In this document: positions 63,730-64,000 of the stretch, piece after piece | Layout of the letters: each line of letters begins with the position of its first letter | How positions within the stretch are numbered: position 1 is the first letter of the stretch | NCBI RefSeq assembly: GCF_015694345.1 | Contig: NZ_JADQDC010000009.1 | Location: 62,001-126,000 of the forward strand | From: Novosphingobium jiangmenense | GTDB lineage: Bacteria > Pseudomonadota > Alphaproteobacteria > Sphingomonadales > Sphingomonadaceae | DNA: 64,000 nt | Direction of reading: 5' to 3' | Translations under genes and position numbers: made by a program | The notes under the pieces: model-generated | Databases searched by the model: none | What the model was told of the DNA's origin: nothing | Seen by the model: the letters and a program-made list of their open reading frames with translations, nothing else

Positions 63730-64000
63730 TCTTCGATCTGCAACACCTGCTGGCGAGCCTTTCGGGGGTGATCGTCGGCTTCGTTCTCGGGCTGGTCGGC
63801 GGGGGCGGGTCGATCCTTGCCGTGCCGCTGATGGTCTATGTCGTCGGCGTGGCCAGCCCGCACCTTGCCATTGGCACGAGCGCGCTGGCGGTGGCGGCAA
63901 ATGCCCTCTCGGGCCTCGCCAGCCATGCCCGCGCGCGCAACGTCAACTGGCGCTGCGGCGGCATGTTCGCGGGCGCTGGCGTGCTTGGCGCGCTTGGCGG
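63726..64000 (+). CDS. TauE/SafE-family sulfite exporter, N-terminal part (3' end outside window)
   Basis: The visible 91 residues form three membrane segments beginning FDLQHLLASLSGVIVGFVLGLVGGGGSILAVPLMVYVVGVASPHLAIGTSALAVAANALSG, the typical GxxxGGGG start of TauE/SafE permeases. In sulfide-stress operons such proteins export sulfite made by persulfide dioxygenase. The start is GTG 63726, overlapping the previous stop by 4 bp (GTGA). The protein continues past the window end. Confidence 0.87.
   Translation, partial: MIFDLQHLLASLSGVIVGFVLGLVGGGGSILAVPLMVYVVGVASPHLAIGTSALAVAANALSGLASHARARNVNWRCGGMFAGAGVLGALG

Overview
The window is high-GC DNA from an alphaproteobacterium, most likely a Sphingomonadales member of the Novosphingobium/Sphingomonas type. 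The case rests on the protein content: a cheA-R-B-D-Y-W cluster, a PafA-like alkaline phosphatase, a mitofilin-like gene behind hemC-hemD, DUF4402 pilins, and dispersed inverted repeats of a kind common in these genomes. No rRNA, tRNA, CRISPR array, prophage or insertion sequence was found. Most of the window is chromosomal housekeeping DNA with a few accessory islands.

Layout. 1-4.8 kb: the 3' part of cheA, then cheR, cheB, cheD, cheY, cheW and a small helical protein, mostly with 4-bp start/stop overlaps. 4.9-8.2 kb: a TonB-dependent receptor, a DUF1801 protein and a glutathione-transferase-fold protein that may be FzlA, followed by a strictly 11-bp-phased repeat. 8.3-13.2 kb: two divergent pairs of nucleotide-sugar genes for acidic sugars. 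13.3-19.3 kb: agmatine deiminase, glnE, a peroxiredoxin, a DUF455 ferritin-like protein and an M23 peptidase. 19.6-21.3 kb: a chemoreceptor broken by a frameshift. 21.4-29 kb: a fatty acid hydroxylase-family protein with a membrane partner, an RsmB-like methyltransferase, an SdhAF4-like protein, unknown genes and uvrB.

29.1-29.7 kb: a HigBA-like toxin-antitoxin pair. 30.2-37 kb: an HhH protein, a flippase, gpsA and tsaD, facing hemC, hemD and a mitofilin-like gene. 37.7-43.5 kb: a UbiH-like hydroxylase, a PafA-like phosphatase, a DsbD/ScsB-like thiol transporter and an SDR. 43.6-49.4 kb: a tripartite RND efflux operon. 49.7 kb: HU. 50.4-56.1 kb: a five-gene chaperone-usher operon with DUF4402 pilins and a two-domain protein that looks like a tip adhesin. 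56.1-62.3 kb: a leftward run of acyl-CoA synthetase, PhnZ/MIOX-like HD protein, MFS exporter, GMC oxidoreductase and a Tat-exported small subunit. 62.4-64 kb: a BigR-like sulfur regulon (ArsR repressor, persulfide dioxygenase-like protein, TauE/SafE exporter cut by the window end).

The best candidates for undescribed biology are the chaperone-usher operon with its CtrA-like site and an extra small secreted protein, the PhnZ-like HD protein in an oxidoreductase/exporter operon, the 11-bp phased repeat, the hairpin between the ribosome binding site and start codon of higB, and the mitofilin-like gene. All functions are read from sequence motifs; no database search was run.
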